Shown here: one piece after another, positions 1-9,451 of the stretch
Layout of the letters: each line of letters begins with the position of its first letter
Position numbering within the stretch: position 1 is the stretch's first letter
Assembly (NCBI GenBank): GCA_013334225.1
Contig: JAAXXY010000028.1
Span: 1-34,157 of the forward strand
Direction: 5' to 3'
Source of the DNA: Chlorobiaceae bacterium
GTDB lineage: Bacteria > Bacteroidota > Chlorobiia > Chlorobiales > Chlorobiaceae
Length of the DNA stretch: 34,157 nt
Translations under genes and position numbers: made by a program
Notes under the pieces: model-generated
What the model was told of the DNA's origin: nothing
The model's input: only the letters and a program-made list of their open reading frames with translations
Database searches by the model: none

Positions 1-16
1 TCCCCACGCATGGGGA
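1..16. repeat. CRISPR-repeat-like palindrome at the left edge
   Basis: The first 16 bases form a perfect 6-bp stem with a 4-base loop (TCCCCA-CGCA-TGGGGA), followed by AAAAG. The shape and bases resemble the core of type I-E CRISPR repeats, which carry CCCC...GGGG arms, although those usually have a slightly longer loop. Bases 17-130 are strongly AT-rich, as a leader would be. Only one incomplete copy lies in the window, so no array can be shown; it may be an ordinary hairpin. Confidence 0.3.
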
Positions 17-257
17 AAAGATAGCATTAGTGCCAATACTCAGGAACTCGAAATTCTTAAATGCAATAATATAAATAACTTAATTTTCTTGGTCAGCCTT
101 TTTTTAAATTTTGGCACAAGTCAGGAAATAAATGAAATGCCGGATTCAACGCACTTGAGTCCTGCCGGAACGAATTGTTGATGATTTGTTGATATACTGT
201 TGACAACGACCCCTCTCGGGATATGAAAGAAAGGGGCTGTTGTCAGATCATGATGGC
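17..257. other. AT-rich non-coding stretch downstream of lpxC-fabZ
   Basis: No convincing gene is present. Bases 50-120 are AT-rich with runs of A and T. An imperfect inverted repeat spans 202-244: GACAAC plus CCCCT pair with AGGGG plus GTTGTC across a two-base mismatch and a loop of about 17 bases. It lies just past the lpxC-fabZ stop on the minus strand and may be that gene's 3' hairpin, but no clean T-tract follows. The reading frames here are antisense extensions of the fabZ end. Confidence 0.4.
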
Positions 258-1664
258 TTATGCAGTTGTTTTGGGCACTACTGTAGCCATGAGCGAGGCT
301 TCGCATACCAGTTCGCCCCTGACATAGGCCTTTGCATCGAACTGGCAGACATTCCTGCGCTTGTTGGTCATCGTGGCTTCGATCACCAGCGTATCTCCGG
401 GAATGACAGGCTTGCGGAAACGCGCCTTGTCGATTCCCATGAAGAGGACGACACTTTCCTTGATGTTGCTGTTGCCGTTGAGCATCATGATGCCGCCCGT
501 CTGTGCCATCGCTTCGAGGATCAGGACCCCGGGCATGATGGGGTTTCCGGGGAAATGTCCCTGGAAGAAGGGCTCGTTCATGGTGACATTCTTGATCGAA
601 ACGATTTTTTCGTCCAGTTTGAACTCGACGATTTTATCGATCAGGAGGAAAGGGTAGCGGTGGGGAAGAATGTTCTGAATGGCGTTGATGTCAAAAATAA
701 CTCCGGCTTTTTTCTCATGCTGGAACTGTCTTGCAAGTTTGTTGCGGTCAGCGTATTTTTTGAGCAGTTTGACGAATTCCACATTCGATGCATGGCCCGG
801 TCTTGCTGCCAGGAGCTGTGCTTTGATCGGCATGCCGAGAAGAGCGATGTCTCCGAGCAGGTCGAGAAGTTTATGGCGGGCCGGTTCGTTCTTGAAGCGA
901 AGCTCCCTGTTGTTGAGGATTCCGTTATCACCCAGAACGAGATTGCCGCTCTTTATGCCGAGTTTATCGCTCAATGCAGTAATCTCATCCTGTGTCATGG
1001 CCTTGTCGATGATGACAATCGCGTTGTCTACATCGCCGCCCTTGATAATTCCCTGATTTGCGAGGTGTTCCACTTCGCTCAGGAAACAGAATGTTCTGGA
1101 TGGGGAAAACTCCCTGACGAATTCGTTCTGGAGGTCGAAGAGACCCGAGTGCTGGGAACCGAGAGCGGGATTTTTGTAATCCACCATGACGGTAACCCTG
1201 AAGTCGTCAAGCGGCAGGGCGACAATGTCTATGGATCTCTCGGTATCGTGGTATTCAATGGTTTCATCGATGACCAGCCAGTTTTTCGGTTCATCCTGTT
1301 CCTGGAATCCTGATTCGAGAAGGACTTCCGCAAAAGGGTGCGCACTGCCATCCATGACGGGAGGCTCGGGTCCACTCAGTTCAATACGGCAGTTGTCGAT
1401 CTGAAGGCCGTACAGGGCCGCAAGGACATGCTCGGTGGTATGAACTTTCACATCGCCGATTCCTATGGTGGTGCCTCTGAGGATATCGACCACGTTTTCG
1501 ATCAGCGCCGGTATTTCAGGGCTGTTTTCAACATCGGTCCGGACAAACCGGTAACCATAGTTGGCCTCTGCAGGTTTGAACGTTATGGTGCATTCCTTGC
1601 CGGTATGCAGTCCGGTACCCCGGAGGGAAACTTCTTTTTTAAGCGTGCGCTGAAGAATGAGCAT
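258..1664 (-). CDS. lpxC-fabZ: Bifunctional UDP-3-O-acyl-GlcNAc deacetylase / 3-hydroxyacyl-ACP dehydratase
   Basis: This is a natural fusion of two cytoplasmic enzymes. LpxC (residues about 1-310) performs the committed deacetylation of lipid A synthesis; FabZ (about 320-468) dehydrates 3-hydroxyacyl-ACP in fatty-acid elongation. Both use 3-hydroxyacyl-ACP pools, so fusion couples lipid A to membrane lipid supply. The LpxC part shows GTGLHTG (16-22), HTTEH (75-79), and HKLLD (264-268), giving zinc ligands His79, His264 and Asp268 and a likely catalytic His291. The FabZ part shows LPHRYPFLLID and HFPGNPIMPG, with active-site His370 and Glu384. All key residues are intact, and 468 aa matches fused proteins of Bacteroidetes and Chlorobi. 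It starts at an ATG 122 bp after the suhB stop, so the two may be co-transcribed. In Bacteroidetes lpxA often follows; none starts within the 257 bases available here. Confidence 0.97.
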   Translation of the reverse strand: MLILQRTLKKEVSLRGTGLHTGKECTITFKPAEANYGYRFVRTDVENSPEIPALIENVVDILRGTTIGIGDVKVHTTEHVLAALYGLQIDNCRIELSGPEPPVMDGSAHPFAEVLLESGFQEQDEPKNWLVIDETIEYHDTERSIDIVALPLDDFRVTVMVDYKNPALGSQHSGLFDLQNEFVREFSPSRTFCFLSEVEHLANQGIIKGGDVDNAIVIIDKAMTQDEITALSDKLGIKSGNLVLGDNGILNNRELRFKNEPARHKLLDLLGDIALLGMPIKAQLLAARPGHASNVEFVKLLKKYADRNKLARQFQHEKKAGVIFDINAIQNILPHRYPFLLIDKIVEFKLDEKIVSIKNVTMNEPFFQGHFPGNPIMPGVLILEAMAQTGGIMMLNGNSNIKESVVLFMGIDKARFRKPVIPGDTLVIEATMTNKRRNVCQFDAKAYVRGELVCEASLMATVVPKTTA

Positions 1665-1786
1665 AGTGTAGTCGTTGCTCCTGCCGGTGTTGCCCTGCAG
1701 GAAATGAATTCGGATTGAAAAGGCTGAAAGGTCAAAAGATAATAAAGATTGATTTCCGGTTCAAATATGTGGTCCGACCGGTCTGT

Positions 1787-2584
1787 TTACCTGAAATGCC
1801 TGAGCGCTTTGTCAAGCAGCATCGGGTGTGTTATGGAACTGCCGGCGATGATGCTTTGCCGCTTGAAAACCTCCGCATCTCCGGTAAAATCGGTCACGAT
1901 TCCTCCGGCCTCCCTGACCAGCAGTACACCTGCGGCAAAATCCCAGGGAAAGAGACGGTATTCCCAGAAACCGTCAAAACGCCCGCAGGCGGTATAGGCG
2001 AGGTCGATGGCTGCAGAACCTGCTCTCCTTATTCCAGCTGAATCGTGAATAACTTCTTTCAGCATCCCGACGTATGCATCGATATAGTGATATTCCTTGA
2101 AAGGGAGGCCGGTTGCGATCAGAAACCCGTCTTTGATTTCCCGGTCAGATATGCTGATCCTGCAGCCGTTAAGGTAAGCCCCCTTGCCGCGTTCGGCAGT
2201 AAACAATTCCTGCAGGAGAGGCTGGTAGACAACTCCGGTCTGCAACTCCCTGCCACTATCCTGAAGCGCGATGCTGATGGAAAAGACCGGAAATGAATGA
2301 ATGAAGTTCAATGTGCCGTCGAGGGGGTCGACAATCCATGTCCTGCCGGAACTGCCGTCTCTGATGGTTCCTTCTTCACAGAGCAGGCTGTCTTCCGGAA
2401 AGCTTTCTGCAATGATCGATGCGATCGCCGCTTCAGATGCCTGATCGACATGAGTGACAAAATCCTTGAAATCTTTGGGCTTTATCTCCTGAAGACCGAG
2501 CTCACCGAATTTTTCCATGGCGATCGCTCCTGCAGCCCTGGCGGCCCGGACGGCGGTCTGCAGCTCATTGCTGGTTGTTTGCAT
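1787..2584 (-). CDS. suhB: Inositol-1-monophosphatase family protein (SuhB-like)
   Basis: A Mg2+-dependent phosphatase of the inositol monophosphatase family, 265 aa from the chosen start. The metal and substrate motifs are in order: VDQASE near residue 47, CEEG (69-72), WIVDPLDGT (83-91) and WDFAAG near residue 212, all intact. In other bacteria SuhB both hydrolyses inositol phosphate and helps the rRNA antitermination complex; which role applies here cannot be read from sequence. The frame extends eight codons upstream to a TTG at 2608, but I prefer the ATG at 2584 because the family match begins there and CAGGAAC lies just before it. It is followed by lpxC-fabZ on the same strand. Upstream lies a repeat-rich gene-free region. 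Confidence 0.92.
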   Translation of the reverse strand: MQTTSNELQTAVRAARAAGAIAMEKFGELGLQEIKPKDFKDFVTHVDQASEAAIASIIAESFPEDSLLCEEGTIRDGSSGRTWIVDPLDGTLNFIHSFPVFSISIALQDSGRELQTGVVYQPLLQELFTAERGKGAYLNGCRISISDREIKDGFLIATGLPFKEYHYIDAYVGMLKEVIHDSAGIRRAGSAAIDLAYTACGRFDGFWEYRLFPWDFAAGVLLVREAGGIVTDFTGDAEVFKRQSIIAGSSITHPMLLDKALRHFR

Positions 2585-2679
2585 TTGTTCCTGGCATAAT
2601 ATGTTCAACGATTGCCCGACAATATAACAATTTACCTGTAACGGGGAATTATCGGAGGATGCGGGGGGTTGAAAGTGCT

Positions 2680-2795
2680 GGGTAATGGGTAATGGGGAAT
2701 GGGTAATGGGGAATGGGAAATGGGGAGTGAGGGCTGAGGACTGAGGACTGAGGACTGAGGACTGAGGGCTGAGTGGGTAATGGGTACTGGGTAAT
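2680..2795. repeat. Heptanucleotide tandem array with drifting unit
   Basis: Thirteen 7-base units run in perfect phase from 2680 to 2770: GGGTAAT, GGGTAAT, GGGGAAT, GGGTAAT, GGGGAAT, GGGAAAT, GGGGAGT, GAGGGCT, four GAGGACT, GAGGGCT. A 4-base interruption (GAGT) follows, then GGGTAAT, GGGTACT, GGGTAAT (2775-2795). The unit changes gradually from GGGTAAT to GAGGACT while the period holds, so this looks like one array that expanded and diverged. It resembles the short heptanucleotide repeats (STRR) described in cyanobacteria. No coding potential is seen. Confidence 0.85.
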
Positions 2796-2802
2796 GGGTG
2801 TG

Positions 2803-2919
2803 TTCAGCTCCGGAGGAGCGGGAGATTGGTAGCGCGGGGTGTAAGCCCCGGGTTTGGCATTCCCAAATATCCGGGTTTCAGCTCCGGAGGAGCGGCATGC
2901 CGGTATAGCGGGGTGACAA
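2803..2919. repeat. Two direct copies of an interspersed element with GCTCCGGAGGAGC core
   Basis: Copy one begins at 2803 and copy two at 2878. Both start TTCAGCTCCGGAGGAGCGG and continue with a related GGTA.CGGGGTG block about 25-35 bases in. The core is itself an inverted repeat (GCTCC-GGA-GGAGC). Similar short interspersed sequences are common between genes in Chlorobi and Bacteroidetes genomes, from memory. A looser relative, TTCAGCTCCGGTGGCC, occurs near 33934. Confidence 0.65.
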
Positions 2920-2949
2920 ACTCGGGACTACTGTAGAGGAGAATATTCC

Positions 2950-3084
2950 TGTCATGCTGAGCGAAGCAAAGCGTAGTGAAGGATCCATCTTCCTATAAAA
3001 CGAAATCATCTGGATTCATCACTGCGTTCAGAATGACAATGTGCGCAAAAACGGATTCTTGTCTTCCTTCGCCGGAGTAATAAA
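2950..3084. repeat. Dispersed TGTCAT...ATGACA element plus CCGGAGTAATAAA tail (copy A)
   Basis: The element opens TGTCATGCTGAGCG, contains AGTGAAGGATCC, and closes with GGATTCATCACTGCG and TTCAGAATGACA at 3038, so its two ends are related inverted repeats (TGTCAT-CTGA outward on both sides). It is followed at 3061 by GTCTTCCTTCGCCGGAG and TAATAAA. The same order of parts recurs at 24000-24237. No protein is encoded; the shape is that of a small non-autonomous repeat or a REP-like element. Confidence 0.65.
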
Positions 3085-3087
3085 CCA

Positions 3088-3107
3088 ATATATCGCTCCC
3101 GATATAT
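3088..3107. repeat. Perfect stem-loop ATATATCG/CGATATAT
   Basis: An 8-bp perfect stem (ATATATCG and CGATATAT) closes a CTCC loop. It is embedded in the repeat region and is followed by GGGGCTGAAACCC, a motif seen in related interspersed repeats. It has no T-tract on either side, so a terminator role is unlikely. Confidence 0.5.
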
Positions 3108-3271
3108 CGGGGCTGAAACCCAAATTTTATAATGCATGTACCCCTGGGCTTTCACCATCGGCTACCGATATGCCATTCCTAAGGGATTGAAGACGGGGAA
3201 GTGGGCAGGAAGGGACAACAAGGAGATAACTGAAGACTGATCAATAAATAAAGGTTGAAAATATTTTACTT

Positions 3272-3739
3272 ATGAAAATCAATATTCCGAAGCTTTTTCT
3301 CTGTATCGTAATCTGTTTTCTTTTCGCTTTTGCAGGAAGCATCTTCACTCCCGAACCGGGATCGGACTGGTACTATCATATTCTCAAAAAACCTTCATGG
3401 AACCCGCCTGACTGGCTTTTTCCTCCCGCATGGTCCCTGTTGTTCCTGCTTATGGGAACAGCGCTCTATCTGGTTTCGGAAAAGCCGGGAAACAAGATGA
3501 CGGCCTATGTTGTTTTCGGCATTCAGCTCGTGCTCAACTTAAGCTGGTCGGCAACGTTTTTCGGGCTTCACTCACCGGCAGCAGCTCTTGTCGTCATTGT
3601 CCTGCTCTGGCTTGCGATTCTGCTCTGTATCCTGACGTTCAGGAAAATTGTTCCGGCTGCGGGCTATCTCCTTGTTCCGTACATCCTCTGGGTAAGCTTT
3701 GCGTCATATCTGAACTTCACGATCTGGCGCCTGAACTGA
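3272..3739 (+). CDS. tspO: TspO/MBR family tryptophan-rich membrane protein
   Basis: A small integral membrane protein of 155 aa, the usual length for the family, with five predicted hydrophobic helices. The TspO signature is clear at residues 41-62 (PSWNPPDWLFPPAW, then SLLFLLMG), followed by LNLSWSATFF in the fourth helix, and the protein is rich in Trp. TspO proteins bind porphyrins and other tetrapyrroles and in phototrophs have been linked to control of tetrapyrrole use under oxygen or light stress. In a bacterium devoted to bacteriochlorophyll such a role is plausible but inferred. It stands alone on the plus strand after a repeat region and converges on the minus-strand pair below, with only 7 bases between stops. 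Confidence 0.93.
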   Translation: MKINIPKLFLCIVICFLFAFAGSIFTPEPGSDWYYHILKKPSWNPPDWLFPPAWSLLFLLMGTALYLVSEKPGNKMTAYVVFGIQLVLNLSWSATFFGLHSPAAALVVIVLLWLAILLCILTFRKIVPAAGYLLVPYILWVSFASYLNFTIWRLN

Positions 3740-3746
3740 CCTGATT

Positions 3747-4001
3747 TCAGGCGGACATTTTGCGGTCCGGAAGCGCGAAATCGGCTGAAACGGTAGAAAG
3801 AATGAAGTCAAAAGCCGTTCCAGATGAAGAAAAGACTTTTTCATTTTTCGTATTTCCGGACAGCAGGTTGGCTGAAACAACCAGTTCGGAAATTTCCCGG
3901 TCTGATACCACTGCATTCTCGAACCTCTTCATACTCAGGCCGGTGCCGAGCAGAAAGGCGCTGCCGAGCAGCGCCATTGCAATCGTTCTGTTTTTCATCA
4001 T
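3747..4001 (-). CDS. Small exported or membrane-anchored protein of unknown function
   Basis: An 84-aa protein from the tandem ATGs at 4001/3998. It has a basic N terminus (MMKNR), a hydrophobic stretch ending in GTGLS near residue 22, then a polar Ser/Asp-rich tail of about 60 residues with no Cys and no recognisable motif. The hydrophobic stretch could be a signal peptide or a single anchor. The start lies 4 bases beyond the stop of the DUF4405-type gene upstream, which supports translation as the second gene of a two-gene unit. A longer start at 4055 would overlap that gene by 50 bases and would bury the signal-like segment, so I reject it. I do not recognise the family. Confidence 0.6.
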   Translation of the reverse strand: MMKNRTIAMALLGSAFLLGTGLSMKRFENAVVSDREISELVVSANLLSGNTKNEKVFSSSGTAFDFILSTVSADFALPDRKMSA

Positions 4002-4005
4002 GGTG

Positions 4006-4494
4006 TCACTGGAATATGGCGGCAAGAACTGCCATCTCGTTTTTCCTGTTTGCATCTGCTATCTCATGGATCGTCATGTTCTGGTCCTTGACGGCAATAC
4101 CTTTCTGACTGAGTTTCGACACAAGATCTGTGCTGTTGCTGCCGGCTACCTCCGCTACGGTTTCGAGCTTCGAGGACATGATCGCTTTCGTCATTTTCAT
4201 ACGGGGGTTCTGATCCAGTTTTGCAGGTGCAAAGACGGAGAAAAGCGTTACCATCAGTCCAACGCCGATAATTGCGAGGGCTGGTTTTTTCGAGAAATAG
4301 CCGGTGAACGATTTCCAGTTCGCCAAGGTATGCAGCACCACTCCTGCCACCATTGCCCAGCTCAGCCACTCATGGATAGGTTTGATCACTCCTGTTTCGA
4401 TTTTGAAGAACATCAGGATGCCGGTTACTGCAAGGATGATGAATGATGAAATTGCAAGCGGTGTTGCCCAGGATTTCAAAGATGCCTTGTTCAT
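4006..4494 (-). CDS. DUF4405-type membrane protein, possible b-type haem binder
   Basis: A 162-aa protein with three hydrophobic segments (about residues 11-31, 42-60, 72-90) and a soluble C-terminal third. Residues 40-60, IHEWLSWAMVAGVV then LHTLANW, match the DUF4405 pattern; His41 and His55 lie 14 residues apart on neighbouring helix ends, the spacing seen in cytochrome b561-like proteins that hold haem. Haem binding is therefore plausible but not shown. The C-terminal tail (about 105-162) is helical and polar, ending in a TIHEIADAN segment. It is followed by the small exported protein, with which it is probably co-transcribed, and faces tspO. Confidence is high that it is a gene, moderate for the family. 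Confidence 0.78.
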   Translation of the reverse strand: MNKASLKSWATPLAISSFIILAVTGILMFFKIETGVIKPIHEWLSWAMVAGVVLHTLANWKSFTGYFSKKPALAIIGVGLMVTLFSVFAPAKLDQNPRMKMTKAIMSSKLETVAEVAGSNSTDLVSKLSQKGIAVKDQNMTIHEIADANRKNEMAVLAAIFQ

Positions 4495-4635
4495 GTCAAA
4501 GATAATGCATTAGTTGTTACTGCTGTTTTCAACTTGTTGTCACAGCGTTATTTATCTGTACAACTCTTTTGACGTCATTTGCATTTGGATCTTTCGCAGG
4601 AAAAAGCGGGGGACGGAAAAGGGGAGAGAGGCTTG

Positions 4636-4669
4636 AAAAAAGCAAAGCGCAGGTGAAACTGCGCTTTGC
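4636..4669 (-). terminator. Intrinsic terminator of acs
   Basis: A perfect 11-bp stem (GCAAAGCGCAG with CTGCGCTTTGC, loop GTGAAA on the plus strand) lies 35 bases past the acs stop. Read on the minus strand the hairpin is followed at once by six T residues. Confidence 0.92.
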
Positions 4670-4703
4670 GATGATGAACTGTTTGTTTCCTTGAAAATGG
4701 AAA

Positions 4704-6692
<1,989 letters not shown>

Positions 6693-6865
6693 GTTTTATG
6701 TGTTATAAAAAACAGAAAAATATTCACCCCGTGACGGGCTAAGGAGAATGTTGCAAAAACCGGTAAAACAGGAGTTGGTCATTCCTGAGTAGCGAGTTTA
6801 TAATTTTCTAAAATGGATTTTACATAAAAAAATCTTCTTATCAATAATTGTTGATCTATCTGTGC

Positions 6866-9316
6866 CTAATTGCTTTTTCGACCCCCGTTTTCCCTGACGG
6901 CGAAATTGACAAGCTTGCCTTCTATCGCGATTTCCCGCACGATGGTCACTCCTTCGAGGAACTTCAAGACCGGCTCAACCTTCTTTGCAGCAGCGATCAT
7001 CTCATCTTTCGATGTTCCTGCCGGAGTATTGAAGGTACCGCGGAGCTTTCCGTTCACCTGTACGGCGATTGTTACTACACTGTCTTCGACAAGTTCCTGG
7101 CTGAACACCGGGTAGGGGTGTCCGCTTATCGATGACGTATGGCCGGTTGCTTCCCAGAGTTCCTCGGTTATATGCGGAGCGTAAGGCGCGAGGAGCAAGA
7201 GCAGAGTTTCGATTGCTGAACGGTTCCGGCATCCGGATTTCTGCAGTTCGTTGACAAAAATCATCATTTCGGAAATTGCAGTGTTGAACTTCAGGTTTTC
7301 CGTATCCTCGCCGACTTTTCTGATGGTCTTGTGCATACGGCGCAAAAGCTCTTCCGGCAGTGCATCATCGGCAAGCGGCAGGGGCTTGTCATCAGGTGAC
7401 ATTCCTTCGGGCCAGACCAGTTTCCATACTTTCGCGAGGAAGCGGCTTATGCCTTCGATGCCGTTGGTGTTCCATGGCTTGACCTGTTCGAGGGGACCGA
7501 GGAACATTTCGTAAAGTCGGACAGCATCGGCACCGTAGCGGCCGAGCACATGGTCGGCAGGAATGACGTTGCCGCGGGACTTCGACATTTTTTCATTGTC
7601 CTCGCCAAGGATCATGCCCTGGTTGAAGAGTTTCCTGAACGGCTCCTTCGTGCTCACGACACCGAGGTCGTAAAGCACTTTGTGCCAGAAACGTGAATAG
7701 AGCAGGTGCAGTACGGCGTGTTCGGCACCGCCGATATAGAGGTCCACGTTCATCCAGTAGCGCTCTTTTCCCGGTTCGATCAGCTCTTCGCCGTTCCGGG
7801 GATCGATGAACCGGAGATAGTACCAGCAGCTGCCAGCCCACTGAGGCATGGTATTGGTTTCCCTTCTGAATGCGCCGTGTTCATCATTTCCGTTTAGCCA
7901 CTCGGGGATGTTGGCAAGTGGCGATTCCCCAGATTCGGACGGATGGTAGGCTTCGACTTCGGGCAGCATCAGCGGAAGGCCGGTTTCAGGCCGGAGCAAT
8001 CCGTCGGCATAATGCTTTATGGGAATAGGCTCGCCCCAGTAACGCTGGCGGCTGAAGATCCAGTCCCTGAGCTTGTAATTGACTTTGCGTGTGCCGATCT
8101 TCTTTGTTTCGAGCCAGGTTGCCATTCGATCGAATGCCTCTTCGAAACCAAGGCCGTCGAGCGATATTTCATCGTTCGACGAGTTTACCGAGACGCTGTT
8201 CTTTTCTTCAAAAACCTCTTCCTGCACGTCATGCGGACTTTTGATGACTTCGATGATCGGCAGGTTGAATTTCTTCGCGAATTCCCAGTCCCTGCTGTCA
8301 TGTGCAGGTACCGACATGATGGCTCCGGTACCGTAACTGGTAAGTACGAAATCAGATATCCATACCGGCAGAGGCTCGCGGTTGGCCGGGTTTATGGCGT
8401 AGGAGCCGGTGAACACGCCTGTTTTCTCTTTCTGAAGGCCTGTTCGCTCAAGTTCGGTTTTCAGTTTAGCCTGCCTGATATAATTTTTTACCTCCAGAAG
8501 CTGACCTGCCGTGGCAAGTTTTTCTGCAAGGGGATGCTCCGGTGAAATAACAACATAAGTTGCCCCGAAAAGAGTATCGGGCCGGGTCGTGTAAACTTTC
8601 AATGTCGTACCGTGGCAGCGGAGCTCGAAATCGATCTCCACGCCTTCGGATCGTCCGATCCAGTTGCGCTGCATCAGCTTGACGTTTTCAGGCCAGTCGA
8701 GCTCTTCGAGATCGGCAATCAGGCGTTCTGCATAAGCCGTGATTTTCAGTACCCACTGCCGGAGAGGCCTGCGGACAACGGTATAGCCGTCGGCGATTTT
8801 TTCCTCTACCTCCTCGTTGGCGAGCACGGTTTTCAGCTCTTCGCACCAGTTCACGTCGACCTCGGACATATAGGCGAGGCCCATTTCATAAAGCTTGATG
8901 AAAATCCACTGTGTCCATTTGAAATAGTCCGGATCGGTGGTATTGATCTCCCGGGACCAGTCGTAGGAAAAACCCATGGCATGGAGGGTCTCCTTGAAAC
9001 TCCGGACATTCTTTTCCGTAGTGATCCTGGGATGGGTTCCCGTTCTGATCGCAAACTGTTCCGCCGGAAGGCCGAAAGCATCCCATCCCATGGGGTGAAG
9101 AACGTTGAATCCGCGGCTTCTCCTGTACCTGGCTATGATATCCGATGCTGTATATCCTTCAAGGTGACCGACGTGTAGTCCTGAGCCGCTGGGGTAGGGA
9201 AACATGTCGAGCACGTAATATTTCGGTTTTCCCTGGGTTTCGGAGGATTTGAACGTTTCGTGTTTTTCCCAGTAAGTCTGCCATTTTTTTTCTATGGCTG
9301 AAAAATCATACTTCAT
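6866..9316 (-). CDS. leuS: Leucyl-tRNA synthetase
   Basis: Charges tRNA-Leu in the cytoplasm. The 816-aa protein is a bacterial-type class I synthetase: the HIGH motif is HVGH at 48-51, the KMSKS motif is exact (EKMSKSRGNV near 574-583), and the editing domain is present, shown by TTRPDTLFGATYVV near 245 and GTGAIMSVPAHD near 335. The C-terminal tRNA-binding region (VNGKLRGTF) is complete. The ATG at 9316 is the natural start. It lies between pnp and acs on the same strand, separated from pnp by a terminator, so it is probably transcribed on its own or with acs. Confidence 0.98.
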   Translation of the reverse strand: MKYDFSAIEKKWQTYWEKHETFKSSETQGKPKYYVLDMFPYPSGSGLHVGHLEGYTASDIIARYRRSRGFNVLHPMGWDAFGLPAEQFAIRTGTHPRITTEKNVRSFKETLHAMGFSYDWSREINTTDPDYFKWTQWIFIKLYEMGLAYMSEVDVNWCEELKTVLANEEVEEKIADGYTVVRRPLRQWVLKITAYAERLIADLEELDWPENVKLMQRNWIGRSEGVEIDFELRCHGTTLKVYTTRPDTLFGATYVVISPEHPLAEKLATAGQLLEVKNYIRQAKLKTELERTGLQKEKTGVFTGSYAINPANREPLPVWISDFVLTSYGTGAIMSVPAHDSRDWEFAKKFNLPIIEVIKSPHDVQEEVFEEKNSVSVNSSNDEISLDGLGFEEAFDRMATWLETKKIGTRKVNYKLRDWIFSRQRYWGEPIPIKHYADGLLRPETGLPLMLPEVEAYHPSESGESPLANIPEWLNGNDEHGAFRRETNTMPQWAGSCWYYLRFIDPRNGEELIEPGKERYWMNVDLYIGGAEHAVLHLLYSRFWHKVLYDLGVVSTKEPFRKLFNQGMILGEDNEKMSKSRGNVIPADHVLGRYGADAVRLYEMFLGPLEQVKPWNTNGIEGISRFLAKVWKLVWPEGMSPDDKPLPLADDALPEELLRRMHKTIRKVGEDTENLKFNTAISEMMIFVNELQKSGCRNRSAIETLLLLLAPYAPHITEELWEATGHTSSISGHPYPVFSQELVEDSVVTIAVQVNGKLRGTFNTPAGTSKDEMIAAAKKVEPVLKFLEGVTIVREIAIEGKLVNFAVRENGGRKSN

Positions 9317-9405
9317 GATGATGGTTTCACTTGCATGTTATCGTTGCCTGTAAAATAGATTACAGACAATTCAGCGAACCTTTCGGGACGCTTGCAGATA
9401 CAAAC

Positions 9406-9440
9406 AAAAAAGCAGCGCATGGTTACAGCACTGCTTTTTG
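9406..9440 (-). terminator. Intrinsic terminator of pnp
   Basis: The plus strand reads AAAAAAGCAGCGC, a 9-base loop, then GCACTGCTTTTT. On the minus strand this gives a 7-bp GC-rich stem with one G-U pair, extended by A-U pairs, followed by TTTTTTG and TTTG. It begins 12 bases past the pnp stop. Confidence 0.85.
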
Positions 9441-9451
9441 TTTCTTCCTGT

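Larger units (their letters stand above)
2585..3271. other. Gene-free, repeat-rich intergenic region
   Basis: About 690 bases without a credible gene. In order it holds the suhB 5' region, a heptanucleotide array (2680-2795), two copies of an element starting TTCAGCTCCGGAGGAGCGG (2803 and 2878), a TGTCAT...ATGACA element (2950-3038), a CCGGAGTAATAAA motif (3072-3084), a perfect stem-loop (3088-3107), and GGGCTGAAACCC / GGGCTTTCACC remnants up to about 3185. The promoter of tspO must lie in the last 90 bases, which are AT-rich, but I cannot place it. Confidence 0.8.

Noticed and set aside
240..1313. Long plus-strand open frame (357 codons) opposite lpxC-fabZ
   Set aside because: It is fully antisense to an intact, motif-complete gene, has no recognisable domain, and is explained by codon bias of the opposite strand.
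2680..2795. Heptamer array as a CRISPR array
   Set aside because: The units are 7 bases and contiguous, with no spacers.
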